NCBI GenBank assembly: GCA_003439945.1
Contig: QVRM01004774.1
Span: 186,001-250,000 of the forward strand
Reading direction: 5' to 3'
DNA length: 64,000 nt
Source: Dermanyssus gallinae
Taxonomy: Eukaryota > Arthropoda > Arachnida > Mesostigmata > Dermanyssidae
Shown here: one piece after another, positions 1 through 11,999 of the stretch
How positions within the stretch are numbered: position 1 is the stretch's first letter
Layout: every line of letters starts with the position of its first letter
The notes under the pieces: model-generated
What the model was told of the DNA's origin: nothing
The model's input: only the letters and a program-made list of their open reading frames with translations
Databases searched by the model: none
Program-made: the position numbers and the translations under genes

Positions 1-172
1 GGCAAAACGCAAACGCTCGCCGTGGGTCAATGGTGGTCACGCAACGACATCAGCGAGAATCCGCCTGCCAGGTAACGCCTGCCTTCCTTCCTTCCTACCT
101 GCCAGCCGCCGCTGTTGTTGCTTCTTACTACTTGACCGAACGCTGATGATTGTTCATAGAATAATGAAGGTT

Positions 173-432
<260 letters not shown>

Positions 433-926
433 AACTAATAAGATGAGAAGAGCAGAAGGCGGAACGGAAACAGATGAAAACGAAAGGCGGTGAGCACGCG
501 CGCCTTGCTCAAGCGAGCGTAGCTATTGAAACGCTGCTGACACTCTTGCTCAGGTGTCAGACATGCAAAGCGTCCGCCGCTGCGTTTCGACTCCTATTGT
601 CTATCCATAATATAGTGTCGTCAATTTCATGTTGTCTATATAGAACAGTGCTAAGATATCTTGGTGCTCGCTATTCCAAAGGTCATCGCAGACTATCATC
701 GAATGGATCGACGATCCCGGAGCGAAGCCCCGCACCCAGTGCGTCGCAGTAGCCCGAAACACCGGGCGCTTCGAGTGCGGACGCTACAAATGCGGGCGGT
801 TCGCGTCTCCCCGCATTCAAGCACAGCAGCTCACTCGAATCCTGTGGGTGCGGCCGGGTAGCAACTGCCTGAATAGCGCCGGAATTACGCTGGAACACTG
901 CGGCGTAGAATGATCGAATAACCGGA

Positions 927-929
<3 letters not shown>
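433..929. other. Non-repetitive stretch without recognised gene
   Basis: Only short overlapping open frames occur on both strands, none resembling a known protein. No splice-bounded exon stood out. Confidence 0.5.

Positions 930-930
<1 letters not shown>

Positions 931-961
<31 letters not shown>
931..961. repeat. (TA)n microsatellite
   Basis: Pure TA run of about 30 bp, 34 bp upstream of the palindromic element that starts at 995. Confidence 0.95.
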
Positions 962-966
<5 letters not shown>

Positions 967-994
967 ATAACAAAGTTCAAATTGTCACGCTAAC

Positions 995-1019
995 CGTTTC
1001 GAAAACAGTCAGGCCCGCA

Positions 1020-1062
<43 letters not shown>

Positions 1063-1084
1063 TTGCCTTACTGCTTTCGAAACG
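995..1084. repeat. Palindromic element with (TA)n core
   Basis: Left arm 995-1018 begins CGTTTCGAAAACAGT and right arm 1058-1084 ends ACTGCTTTCGAAACG. The arms are inverted copies with two mismatches and a 3-nt gap, and they continue into a central TA tract that is itself self-complementary. The unit could be a small MITE-like element or a cruciform-forming hairpin. No coding capacity. Confidence 0.8.
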
Positions 1085-3084
1085 TAAGATTGTTAGACAC
1101 AAGTACGTCCAGCTTATGGCTGTACGAGTCTTAGAAATAAATTGTCTATATCTTAAAGAAGAACTCTTAGGTACATATGTTTATATTCTATTGTTGTAAC
1201 ATTTTATGATTAGATGACAGCTTGTTGCTCCGCTGGTACAACTATACGGAAACCTCGGTCGTCTCCTACGTTGCCCATTGTAATGGGTTCCTCAAACGCG
1301 GCTGCTTTTTAAGAGCTGTACTTTTATGAAGGTTTTCCACAAGTAGTTTAGTTAAGGCCATGAAATAAGCTATTCAATTGCGGACGCTGCTCTATCCTTT
1401 AAAGCAACCTTTAAAGAACAAATTTAATCTAAAACGAAAAGGTTGTTTTTTGAAAAGTGTGCTACTTGGTCTAAATACTATGTGCGAGGCGATTAGAATA
1501 AACTTCGAGCCAAAGAGAGAGAGAGAGCGGGACAAATAGTACTCATACTTTGTGATAATTTATACGGCTCTGGAAGGCCACAGAAAATAAGAGAGAAGAC
1601 CTTTGCGAGCCCGCTCTTCTATGCGTCTGGTAAAGTACACGCTGAGACAATATATTCACACATATGGAATGAGCTGGACACACACGGCTATCGTTGACCT
1701 TAAGCTTAGCTCGTCTCATTCATCGGCCGGCCCTCTTCTTTAACAAAATTCCATCGCCTTTGCTGTGCTTTTGTGAATCCCAAGCCGGCTACGATACACA
1801 AAATGCTAGATTACAAGACGCGTCGCTAATGTTGCAGATGTAATCGGTCACGTAAGTTTACTGCCAGGTCGTTGCCACACATAAACGTCTTTGCACCGGG
1901 CTGAAACGATTCAGTGCAAACGCCCTCTGTATGTGACTCCTCGGTACAGCGGTTCAAGTAATTTATTGCTAGGCATGCTACAGTTTTTTTAGAACCAAGC
2001 GTTAGCCGCCCAAGCGCCCACTGCTATAATAGACATACCTAAAGTCGTTGATCATTCATTCATCCTCAGAAACATCACTCATAAACACTGAAAACATCCA
2101 AATACCTCGATTGTTAGTCCGAAATACACCGGTTCAGCCTGTATGATCGAATAACGTGCCGAAATGCCGTAGTCTAAAATTACCTGCCCCTCTTGTAGTA
2201 TGGTATGCGTATGCCTTGAAGTATTTCTAGAAACTCAACTGACTGATCGCTAATGTATTAAGAGTAAATGTCCAAACGAACTACAATGAAGGCTACAAAC
2301 ACCCAAAAATAGACGACGAACAATAGGCTCATTTTCGCTCGGAACGTTCGGCGTATACGTAGCTAAGTCGAACAGGCCGACACAGGCCTTGTGCCGGCCT
2401 TGTGTTGCGCCAATTTTAAGCAGTATTGTTCCTCTGGTAGTATTTTGACGGTCTGGTAGAAGCCCTCTAAACGGCAAGCCCTCCAATGGTCAACAGATAC
2501 AGCTGTGCACTTTGTAACTGTATAAAGGTAGTATAGCGGCGCTGGCAGAATTCCCCTTTCCTTGGGCGTAGTGCCGAGACTCATTGATTTGCTTTCATTG
2601 AAGGTACACAATTTGACGGAAATAGCCAACAAACTTGCAAGCTTTGCGCCCACATAGAACCACCCCTATACCTGTGGCTGTACGGCAATGAAGTACAGGT
2701 GCAGCCGCACATGTGTTGCTAATCGTGCATAACATATACTCTGCAGACGACAGCAAAACGCACGGTTATGCCCTGGAGACATGAATGAGTCTATCTGTTG
2801 CCAAATTCCTCATTGCCACGTGTTGATATGTTGTATATACACCTTAATAGGTCAGCTTTCACTGGCGCACACCGAAGACTACTCGTGCGGTTACTACGAC
2901 CTCAACTGGTACAATTATCACTGCAGCTGCTTAAGCAGCTACATCGCCTTTAGGACCCATCGAGTCTCTATGTTTGGGCCTACAAACAGGCTTCGGCATC
3001 GGCTTTTTTTATAAGCAGCTAACGAAATGGCGTGCCGGAATGGCGTCTCGTTGGAATGGCTGGTCACGAATGATGCCGTGTCCT
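1085..3084. other. Unannotated intergenic stretch
   Basis: About 2 kb without a recognisable gene, RNA or transposon. The open frames seen on both strands are under 100 codons, overlap one another and match no family I know. Confidence 0.5.
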
Positions 3085-3089
3085 ATTTC

Positions 3090-3124
3090 GACCGACCGAC
3101 CGACCGACCGCCCGACCGACCGAC
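3090..3124. repeat. (GACC)n microsatellite
   Basis: About nine GACC units with one CCGCCC interruption. Both strands are open here only because of the repeat. Confidence 0.9.
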
Positions 3125-3715
3125 CACCGATTGTCTCGGTAGAACGGTCTGGCACGCCTCCCATGTCCTTGTCAGAAGACACGTTCCAACCCACACCGCT
3201 CTCTTGTCCCATTGGATTGTCTGCTGCCTAGCTTTTTCTCGTTCGTTAGTCTATTTATTCTCGTTCTCCATCTGGACGCCGCAGGCATCTTCTAGCAGCA
3301 GGTGGGTGAGATAGGAGCAATCCAGCCCTCGAAAGAGACACGAGAGCAGAACGGCGTACATTGAGTTTCCTCGCCCCTATACGAAATTTCCCGTTGAGAT
3401 TTCGCGTGTGTGCGGAGGGGGCCTGTCGCGTCTCCTTCATTGACTGCTGTAGCGGCTCTAAGCCAGCCACGAGGTTGATGTATAGCCAGTGGAGCCAGCA
3501 AACTTTTTAGGCTCGCTAAACGACGCCGGATCGTCGTCACACTAGACGCCGAATTTATCAGCTGTCGTGCGCTTCCACCTCACCGATGCGTTCTTGTGCG
3601 AGTTGAAAGAAAACGTGTACGCTCGATTAGTGGACACGTTTCGATACGTGACCACTTATAATATTCATCTATGTTTCCGGCTTGTATTTTTTGTGCCCTC
3701 GATCTTACTTATTCG

Positions 3716-3717
<2 letters not shown>

Positions 3718-3749
<32 letters not shown>
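3718..3749. repeat. (TA)n microsatellite
   Basis: Pure TA run of about 32 bp. The flanks on either side are unrecognised. Confidence 0.95.
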
Positions 3750-3750
<1 letters not shown>

Positions 3751-4129
3751 TGAAGGCTACATCAGCGGCATCTATTAGAGCTGAGTAGTTAATTAGGAAT
3801 CTCTGCCTAATTTGTTGAACGATATCTTAACTAGAGACACGCACTAGTCACTGCTAACGTCAATTCAGTTGCTAACCTGTCCCCTTCTGATTATTTATTA
3901 TTCAATTCCAGCAGCGATTTGTATCATCTAATGTATCGTGTCACCAAATCATTATCAAGTATATGCAATGTCTGCATTGCTGAAAAAAATATTACAAGAA
4001 TTCCCCTATCAAATCTGCTGTTTTCAAATTTTACATTCTTTTTAGACACTTTTTCTGTTATCTGTCACTATCTCAATTTCAGGCAGAAAATTATTTTTCC
4101 CTTTCCAGGTCTTCTTCGGTTCCTACGTA

Positions 4130-4900
4130 ATGCCAGTAAAGTGTATTGTTAGCACAGAAAAATTAACTCTTCTGAAGGCAAACCGGAAGCGTTACCAGCC
4201 TACCTTAAAACGGCAAAAAATAATCAAATTATATTTAAAAGTAATTCTCCAGAAAAGTTATGTAGTAAAAGATAATGGACGCCAAAAATACGTGAAATCA
4301 GGACCTTTACTGACTGTGGCTAATCCTAACCATTTCATAACCAATCTAAGGAATGTCGCCGACGGATTAAATCGGCATTTTGGCATTATCAGTTTAGCCT
4401 CGGTTGTCCATGATATAGTCCCCTGATTGCTAAATTACGAGCCAATGAAAATCTCGTTTTTAAACTGGATCGTGTCTCAGTCTACGATTTCCTTTTCTTT
4501 ATTTCCTACTAGAGCTAGCGGCTCTTTCCAACGTAGGCAATTTAGCAAAGGTTATCAACCTGTCGTCGTTTTTGGCTCCCCTCTACACACGTTTAAAGGC
4601 ATTTTTTTGCGACTCAGCTTCACAAAGAAAGGGTGACAAGGCACTACTCTCGAGCTACCGTTTAGTATGTCAATTATGTCTTCAAAGTTATTGAGGAAAT
4701 TGTATTGGCACAGCTAGATAAACGCCACGAGTCCATCAATCTCCTGTTAGCTGATCATACGAACGGATAGCAATATATATCAGATTCGGTTGAAACGTCG
4801 TAAACCTGTCGAGCGGTTTTTCTTGACGTTGCTGCGGCTTTTAATTGTTTTACTTAAACTGTATTCTGCCCTAATGCCACGACATTAACGTATATCTACG
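4130..4900 (+). pseudogene. Decayed CR1/Jockey-like LINE, N-terminal part of reverse transcriptase region
   Basis: The frame from 4130 reads like the linker that precedes the reverse transcriptase of CR1-like LINEs, including SGPLLT, then NLRNVADGLNRHFGIIS (a pattern like 'adlLNxyFaSvF'). After a stop near 4424 the similarity resumes. Around 4625-4740 the pieces KGDKALLSSYR and EEIVLAQLDKRHESIN match the conserved 'KGDK..nYRPIsL' and 'klleklv' blocks, but they lie in different frames. Near 4830 FLDVAAAFN resembles RT motif A. Stops and frameshifts throughout show it is inactive. The family call rests on pattern memory only. Confidence 0.5.
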
Positions 4901-5699
4901 TCGTTGCGAGGCTGATAGGTGTTTCCATTTATGGCTTGAACATAGTTGTATTTAGGCGTTAGTCGTACCACTATTCTGCTAGGACATTCATATCTGGAGA
5001 GGTGTATATGAGCTAACTCGTCGCAAGGCCAGGCTCATTCATATTGGAGCGTTGAGAGCAATGTTGGCCAGAAGTCGTAGAGGCTCAGTTAGCGATCTCA
5101 ACGTGTGCACAAGCATCTCCAGATTGAGTTCTTTCAGTCGTTTCGGGTTGAAATCTTAGGTTTTAACATTGTACGCATAACAACTCCTATTGGCATTTCC
5201 TTTTGCCTAGTACCTAGCACCGACTCAAACCGTTGCGTTGGTTGGCCACAACGCTTGAAGTGATTCTAGTCACTAGGAAATCTAGCGACCATGCCCTGGC
5301 GTCTTGCGTGTTCGCGGAAACAGGAGGCGGCTCTCTGATTTTTCACTCGTCAAAACTGAAACATAATTTTTGTGCTCGAGTTAACTACGATCAACTGGAA
5401 TGATGAAATTATTGTGATATAGCATGAAGTTCAACTCGTAATTTGTTGTAAACATGTCAGAGCAAAACCTGTTTTTACTGTTAGGTGGGTTTACATTCAC
5501 AGTCAAAATGTGTTTGCTGCCTTCGTTCGGCACTTTTTCTGTATTATTTTTAGCGATACCTTAAGCGTTGTAAAATGCAGTTGCATCAATAAGTCACGTT
5601 ATGAATCTCCTAGAATATACATCGATTAGTTTGTATAATATCATGCTTGTTCAAAATTGGCTGAATCAGACCACAGCGTAGTAGAGCAGTTGCACTTAA

Positions 5700-6130
5700 T
5701 GCGCGGAGTTTACAAAATTGAAAATACACCACTCGATACCACCAAGGGTCACACAGTTCTGGCACGTTCAAAGCAAAAAGCTAGGAAAAAAGCTTTTCCA
5801 ACGTGTTTCGTGGATCAACAAAGGCAATATTCATTATGAGTTTATGAAACCGAGCGAGGCCGTCTCGGGGGAAGTTTACTCTGTTTAACTGGAAGGCGTA
5901 AGAGTTGCGTGAGAAGCAGACCAGCGTTCTTACGGGACGCGTTATCTTTCACCATGAGGCCTCGCTAGGCCCTACATAGCGAGGGTGACCCGTGACGCCA
6001 TTACACGGCTGCAATGGGACGCTTTGGTGCACCCATCATATTCAGCTGACCTCGCGTCTTCCGACTGCTATTTGTTCGTGAAAGTTCAGAACGCCCTTAA
6101 GGAGCGCTTCTTTGACACAGAGAGAGAGAC
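5700..6130 (+). pseudogene. Decayed mariner-family transposase, catalytic half
   Basis: The translated fragments GNIHYEFMKP, SGEVYSV, ARVTRDAITRLQWDALVHP and then YSADLASSDCYLF followed by VQNALKERFFDTE follow, in order, the C-terminal half of mariner transposases. The last aspartate of the catalytic triad (in LASSD) is present. The block that should carry the second aspartate (HDNARPH in the family) is mutated and contains a stop. No terminal repeats were found. It differs from the mariner at 35 kb and is much older. Confidence 0.7.
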
Positions 6131-6699
6131 ATGCAAAAAGTGCCGTTTCTTTTCTTTTTTTTCTAAGCATTGCGATAGAAATCTAAACAGAAACACAATT
6201 TAGATTTGCCAAATCGATTGAAAAATGCGTGTATGCAGCAAAAATGCTTGACTGTTGTCTCATTTAGATAAACAAATTATAAGAATGTAAGTAGTTAGGC
6301 CACGTGTACCTAAGTAAAGATGGGAAAAGGGCATTGTCAAGTATACCTAATGATTTGGATAAATGTATTATTTGCCCGACATGTATACGTAATTATACGT
6401 GTCACCGTTTTATATCAAGGGCGCTGTTATATTCAGGCAGGATAAACGGGTCTGTTGAGATATATAGAGTTTCTCCAACAGTCCTTGCGGCAGCACTATA
6501 GTCGCTGACTCTCAGCCGTAAGATTTATTATCTATTTTTAATGAGCATCGCTCAATGAAAATTCGATCAACAACAGAGATCGAACTGACGGCGCTTCGGT
6601 AGATGACAACCATGACTAGCACGCTACCTTTCCTCCCTAGTTTTATATATATATGTTTTTCTATGTGCCTGATGAGTATTCCTATCAATATGCTTCACA

Positions 6700-6724
6700 C
6701 TTATATATATATATATATATATAT
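6700..6724. repeat. (TA)n microsatellite
   Basis: Pure TA run of about 25 bp. Confidence 0.95.
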
Positions 6725-6992
6725 CAGGGGCGTCTACGACGGGAACATAAGCGGACATGTTGAGAGAAGGGGTTCCCAAGACAACTTGTGGCAGCATGGT
6801 CGCCGATATTATTTCGCTCTGTTATCTAGCAGCCCGGTTGTGTTTCTTCTGCAGCCTCGTACTTAGCCGCAATCTTCTAGACCGTTGTTTTCAGAACACG
6901 ATGGCACTTCATGACCCTATTCGAAGTCCCTCCAGCACGATAAGAAGCGATGAGTGAACGCATACCCTGTATGTAGGTTCCGGCAGCCGCCC

Positions 6993-7174
6993 TAAAATTC
7001 TTTTGAGGCTGACTCTCAGCCAAGATTTAACGTCCATGGGACTGCTTTTCGCACTGCTTCATAGACGGACCCCCATAAATACAATTGTGCAACGGTGGAG
7101 CTCGAACCCGCGCACCTATGTGTCTCCTCCGGTCGCGAGGCGCAGACGCACGCCACCATACCACCGGACTCGAC
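6993..7174 (-). mobile_element. SINE-A copy 1 (tRNA-derived SINE, full length)
   Basis: A 182-bp element on the minus strand bounded by the perfect 14-bp duplication TCCGGCAGCCGCCC (6979-6992 and 7175-7188). On its own strand it starts GTCGAGTCCGGTGGTATGG. It has a tRNA-like head with a pol III B box (GGGTTCGAGCTCC) and a unique body ending in GGACGTTAAATCTTGGCTGA plus a short tail. Its length is identical to the copy at 26379-26560. It carries no ORF and would depend on a LINE for movement. Confidence 0.9.
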
Positions 7175-7223
7175 TCCGGCAGCCGCCCGACAGAGTTGAC
7201 CTGATCCTGAGCCGCCCCACCCT

Positions 7224-7261
7224 GTAAGCATATATGTGTATGAATACACATGAATGCTTAC
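7224..7261. repeat. Imperfect hairpin
   Basis: GTAAGCATATATGTGTAT pairs with ATACACATGAATGCTTAC across 2 nt, with two mismatches in 18. It lies 35 bp beyond the SINE-A target duplication. Confidence 0.75.
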
Positions 7262-7316
7262 AAGGGGGAGGGCAGCTAATTCAGATCAAACCCTGTCGGG
7301 CTACATATACCGTATG

Positions 7317-7341
7317 CTTATATATATATATATATATATAT
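7317..7341. repeat. (TA)n microsatellite
   Basis: Pure TA run of about 25 bp, 55 bp after the hairpin at 7224. Confidence 0.95.
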
Positions 7342-7599
7342 GTAAATCTTATTCGAGGAGCGAGTTTCCTTCGATACTAGCTCACGCTTGGATGCATGCA
7401 TGTGCGTGGATGGGTGTGCGTACGTATACGCCGGTAGCGTGCCAACAGAGGCGTGCACACCGACGCTTATAACGATAGGGGGAACGACACTGAGAGCGAA
7501 AGCGGCGCCGGCGAGGACTATTACGTCCAAGGGCAGGCCAGACGCCCTTTGGACGCCCACGAAGGCGGCTGAGCGTAAAATGCCTCGAACGCCTCTGCT

Positions 7600-7710
7600 C
7601 GTCCCGATTCTCGGCCATTTATGTTCCCGTCTTTGTTTTTCCCTCGTGCTCCTCCTATATCTCTCTCTCTTTCTCTCGCTCTCTCTCTCTCACTATCTCT
7701 CTCTCCTGCC
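7600..7710. repeat. Pyrimidine-rich tract with (CT)n
   Basis: C/T-rich on the + strand, with CT runs at about 7658-7704. The apparent serine/leucine-rich open frames are by-products of this composition. Confidence 0.8.
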
Positions 7711-8017
7711 AGGTCTAGTCGACGTAGCCTCGAACGAAATTGCCCAGCTAATCGCCGGGCAGTTTTTTCGAGCCGCGACCGTTGCACGTTTCAGCGTCCG
7801 CTTAAGCTAGCCTCTCTTTTGGAAGACTCGTCGTCATCGTCAACAATAAAGCTTTCTTAACTGCTGCTGCCGCTGTCTAGTTATAAGGCAGTTGGCGTGT
7901 GTGTATGTGTATATGTCTGTATGTTTTTTTTATGTACATGCGGCCATCTAATATGTCTATGTACATGAGTTCGTGTCGCTCAGATGTTGACATAGTGTAG
8001 ACCGAATGATCCGATCA

Positions 8018-8018
8018 A

Positions 8019-8044
<26 letters not shown>
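8018..8044. repeat. (TA)n microsatellite
   Basis: Pure TA run of about 27 bp. Confidence 0.95.
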
Positions 8045-8050
<6 letters not shown>

Positions 8051-8574
8051 GTTTATCAGACACTAAGTATGCAGCTTGGAAAACATACGGGAATTCTGTG
8101 TCGTCGTTATCAGCTCACCAAGATAAACGCCAAGACATTTTTGAGTCGATAATCGGACGTATTGAAAACATTATTCAACAGCAACGCTTTCAGCAATAAC
8201 CATATCGAGTAGCTACGACAATATCAACGAGAGAATTAAGAACAACGACAAAGACAATTTTCATCAATCAAGAAAGTTATAACACTAACGTAAACAACAT
8301 TAATGCCGCGTTGTATCAACGATATTATCAGGTTATATAACGAAATAAATCGTTTAACATGTGACGGCGGGAAGAAAGCACACGAGACTTGGTCGTATAT
8401 ATTTGGGATATAGCCAGCTCATTATAGATAAGACATAGCATTTTTGTGTACTCTTGGCTAAACATTTCATATTCACGCACACGTAACGTATTGCGCCATG
8501 TTCAATTTATATTATTGATTGTTTTTTTCTTTTGTAACTTACTTCTGCAAATATAATGAAAAATCGCTTCGAAA

Positions 8575-8660
8575 AGGGTACGCATTGCATGGGCGTCGAA
8601 CCCACGAACGAAGCCTAGTTCGGTCGGAGTTGCCGTCCATCTGCTCTACGCCGTCCTCTC
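8575..8660 (-). repeat. tRNA-derived fragment (possible SINE or tRNA pseudogene)
   Basis: The minus strand contains TAGAGCAGATGG (A-box-like) and, 45 bp on, GTGGGTTCGACGCCC, which holds an exact B-box core and can form a short T-arm stem (TGGG/CCCA). I could not fold a convincing acceptor stem or anticodon arm, so a functional tRNA is unlikely. Confidence 0.45.
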
Positions 8661-9043
8661 GAGTTAAGATGTTTTTTTACAACCGCACGGTGTCAACATA
8701 ACGACATAGCATAAACCTTATTAGACAGAGATAGGCCCGTATATCACATAAATACGTCCGTCCGGTTAGGAACCCGGTTAGGCAGCCTTGCGCAGCTAGT
8801 GTTGGGAAAAAAGTAATACACTCTGTCATCATACATATGACTAATCTTTACCAAACACTAGCTGGCTATTGTGTCCTCTGCTGATTGTTGAGTTCAGTCA
8901 TTGTTTGCTTTGTAGCTAAATCGCTATCGAGGGGACACGGCATTGTTGTGCTTCTAACTAAATGTAATTTAGATTGGAAATTAGTGTATTGTATTATTTA
9001 TATCGTCCTTATTAAACACTTGTGCTCGTTTGAAGCAAACGCT

Positions 9044-9155
9044 CCGTTCCCGTTGCACATTTGTATGTATGGGGTCCGTCTATGTAGCAATGCGAAAAGC
9101 AGTCCCGTGGACGTTCAATCTTGGCTGAGGGTCAGCCCGAAAAGTTTTAGAGTAG
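9044..9155 (+). mobile_element. SINE-A copy 2, 5'-truncated
   Basis: The body of SINE-A is recognisable from CCGTTGCACATTTGTATGTA through GTGGACGTTCAATCTTGGCT to the GGGTCAGCCCGAAAAGTTTT tail. The tRNA-like head is missing. Confidence 0.8.
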
Positions 9156-9159
9156 ATAC

Positions 9160-10480
9160 GCCTGGTATTCAGATGGTTTAGTCAATTCAACGGCGTGCCG
9201 TTAATAATCTCGAGAATCGCCCTCTTTCGATCGGCAGAACTGTTGCGGAAGTAGTTTTAGTTTGTGTGAGAGAACACGTCTACCTCCGGCTCTTTAGGGG
9301 AATTTTGGCGAGAGCGCAAAGAACCCGGTTCTTGTACGAAGGATATTATGTACACTTGCACTTTCGCGCATTACACGTGGGTGCATATGAAAGAGTTTTT
9401 GCCTGTTTACATCCAGCTGGAGTAGAACACTCGAGAGTGCACCTCATGTGCGGCTAGCAATAGGGCAAATTAATGTAAAATGCCAAAAAATTGCGTATCC
9501 GGAAAAGTATACTCCGAACAGACTGGTCAGCCCGAAGGGTTTAATTGATAAAAATGTTTTTTTGTGTTGAGTGTGATGTTACTGGCCCTTTTTACATCCA
9601 ACGCTGTAAGTAAAACCATATCCAGCTGGTGCAGAGAATATTGTACGCGAACAACCGTTTTTTCGTTAGGAGAAGTCTACAGGTGATTGTAATGATACTA
9701 ATGCCTATCGGACTTCACGACTGCTTCACATAGATGTGCAACTGTACGCTATGCTGATTTGTACAGTCTATAGTTGTAATACTACACAATTGCATCCTTG
9801 TCTATGCCACACGAGCACAGACACAATGAAAAGGAAACAAAACAAAGAAAGGTGTTCGTTCCGAGTCAAATGCTGTTTGAATATACTTTCACGGAGCTTA
9901 TATAGGTGGAGTTTGACGAAGAAGAACGAGGTGGTGAGAATATCGTATAGTATGATACACAGACGACAATCTCTATATGTACGTATAGGATCTGAGGGGT
10001 TTTCTTCAGAAGTCCAACGTCAGCAATGAAAACGGCAGGGCTGAGCAAGAATGCGCGAGTGTTTTGGACACGCTCTGGCCCGCGTCCTTTATCTCCTTTA
10101 AATCTGTCTGTCCTCAACGCGTACAGACATCATAAGGGTCGTCGCACAACGTCTGGTGCTGTAAGTTACTCAGTTAGCTAATTACAAGTGGTTCGAACGA
10201 AGCCGTAACTTGCCGGTGGATTGACGAGATACGACCAAACTCTTTTAAATCACCTGTGCATCCTACAGCGTGCTGCACAGTAGAATCGATACTGCCTATT
10301 GTCTACCGCCTATTGTCGTTGCTAGACGGTAGGAATGTGCACGTGGCCCGAGATGGAAATTGTCGACAAAACTTAAAGGACGATTGACTGCCTGAGTGAT
10401 GTCTTAACCTGGCAGCCTTTGCCAATTTCCTCAATAGAAGTGAGTAAGTCAAGCAATTTCGCTTGCCAGTCTGCTGCCGC
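9160..10480. other. Unannotated stretch
   Basis: No gene, RNA or element recognised. The short open frames have no family resemblance and no consistent splice boundaries. Confidence 0.45.
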
Positions 10481-10489
10481 CATCTTTCT

Positions 10490-11150
10490 TCTGCTGAGTC
10501 GTGCTGCGTGCGAGCCATCCGCCAACCAGCTCGTCCGCCTGGCCTCTCGACTTCGGTGACATTTTTGCATTGTGTCCGTATCTGGACTCTCTTGTGACAT
10601 TCTTGTGTGATCATCACCGCAGCTGCTTGCATCATCAATATTCATCGTGTTGTTGTTGTTGTTGTCGTTGTGGTTGTTTTCGTCGTTATTGTTGTTATTG
10701 CCATTCGATTCTAATCTCGACTTGGTGCGGCTATCTAACGCTTCGTTTCGCTGCGTGCAAAGCGTCCTTCGTGGGCTGCGTGCTATCTTTCCTGTGCCAT
10801 CTTTTCTTTGATAGCGTGCGCTTTTCCAACCTCATTCGATCCCTCGCCTTTGGTAAACTTTCTATCTCGTGCGCTATCTCTCACATTCTCTCTGTACTTA
10901 TCTCTCCCGTTCAACTCTCGCTCTCTCTCTCTCTCTCTCTCTCTAACGACGTCTCTGATTGTCGCCTGTTTTTTTGTCGTTTGCGGACGAATTTCGTCTT
11001 CCTTCAACGACGACTACAAGCGCACAGCCATCCACCCAGCCCATTTTCCGATGACGTCTTGCCATTTCTGTTCGGCCAAGCTCGACCGCCAATCATTGTG
11101 GTTGCCTTATTAATTGCAAAAAACTGCTGCTTACGCTGACTTATTATGGT
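10490..11150. repeat. Pyrimidine-rich island with (GTT)n and (CT)n
   Basis: Strong C/T bias on the + strand with a GTT block near 10650 and a CT run at about 10916-10943. The 212-codon open frame across it is low-complexity (S, L, C, F) and is read here as compositional, not coding. Confidence 0.65.
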
Positions 11151-11394
11151 TAGTTGTTCGTTCTGCTACTACTGATACTGGTGGTATTGTTGTTGCAGGT
11201 TTTTGTTTATTGATATGTAGCATTCATTCAAATGGCATCGCGATCTTATAGAGTTTAGGGCAGACATTTGGTCTCGATTTGAGATGGGATCTGTCGTCAC
11301 TGCTGTGAAGAACTGCTAGTAGAGAGTTCTCCGAGAAAAACAAGAAAATCTGACGTTGCCTTGAAATAAGTGATTCACCAAATTGCGCACGCTT

Positions 11395-11496
<102 letters not shown>

Positions 11497-11966
11497 ATGC
11501 TGTAGAAAGGTGTATACAACTGAAAAGCCACCACACTATGTAAAACATCAAAACCACTAAGCAAATAAGATATTTACATGACCCTGATAACCTAGCTTGG
11601 CCAGATTGAAGGAGACCGTACAACTCGTTATACTATAATGTTTTTTGTGTACGCCGTCGTGTTCGGAGGAAGATGGTGCTTGGCATCCAAAGCCTACGAG
11701 ATACAACTTGAATGGACAAAAATAGCGATTGATCCTAATATTTACAAAACTAGAACGGTGACAGATGATAATTGCCGGAAAGCAGAGAAGAAAGAGAATA
11801 AGCCTCTTGTAACGACGTTTGCAGCGCACGGCTTTCGCCATGTCTTTGTCTTCGCTCTCGACTTCCATGATGAATCCTCACAATAGATGTGTACGTATGC
11901 GATATCAAATAAAGTGGCGGAGTTGGCACGACAAGAGCCGATAAATATTTATATATTCGTCATTGT

Positions 11967-11987
11967 ATATATATATATATATATATC
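11967..11987. repeat. (TA)n microsatellite
   Basis: Pure TA run of about 20 bp. Confidence 0.9.
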
Positions 11988-11999
11988 AACTTGAGGTGT

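Noticed and set aside
8575..8660. Functional tRNA gene on the minus strand
   Set aside because: A and B boxes are present, but no good acceptor stem or anticodon arm could be formed by eye.
10501..11139. 212-codon open frame as a gene
   Set aside because: Low-complexity Ser/Leu/Cys/Phe sequence caused by GTT and CT repeats; other frames are also open and no domain is seen.
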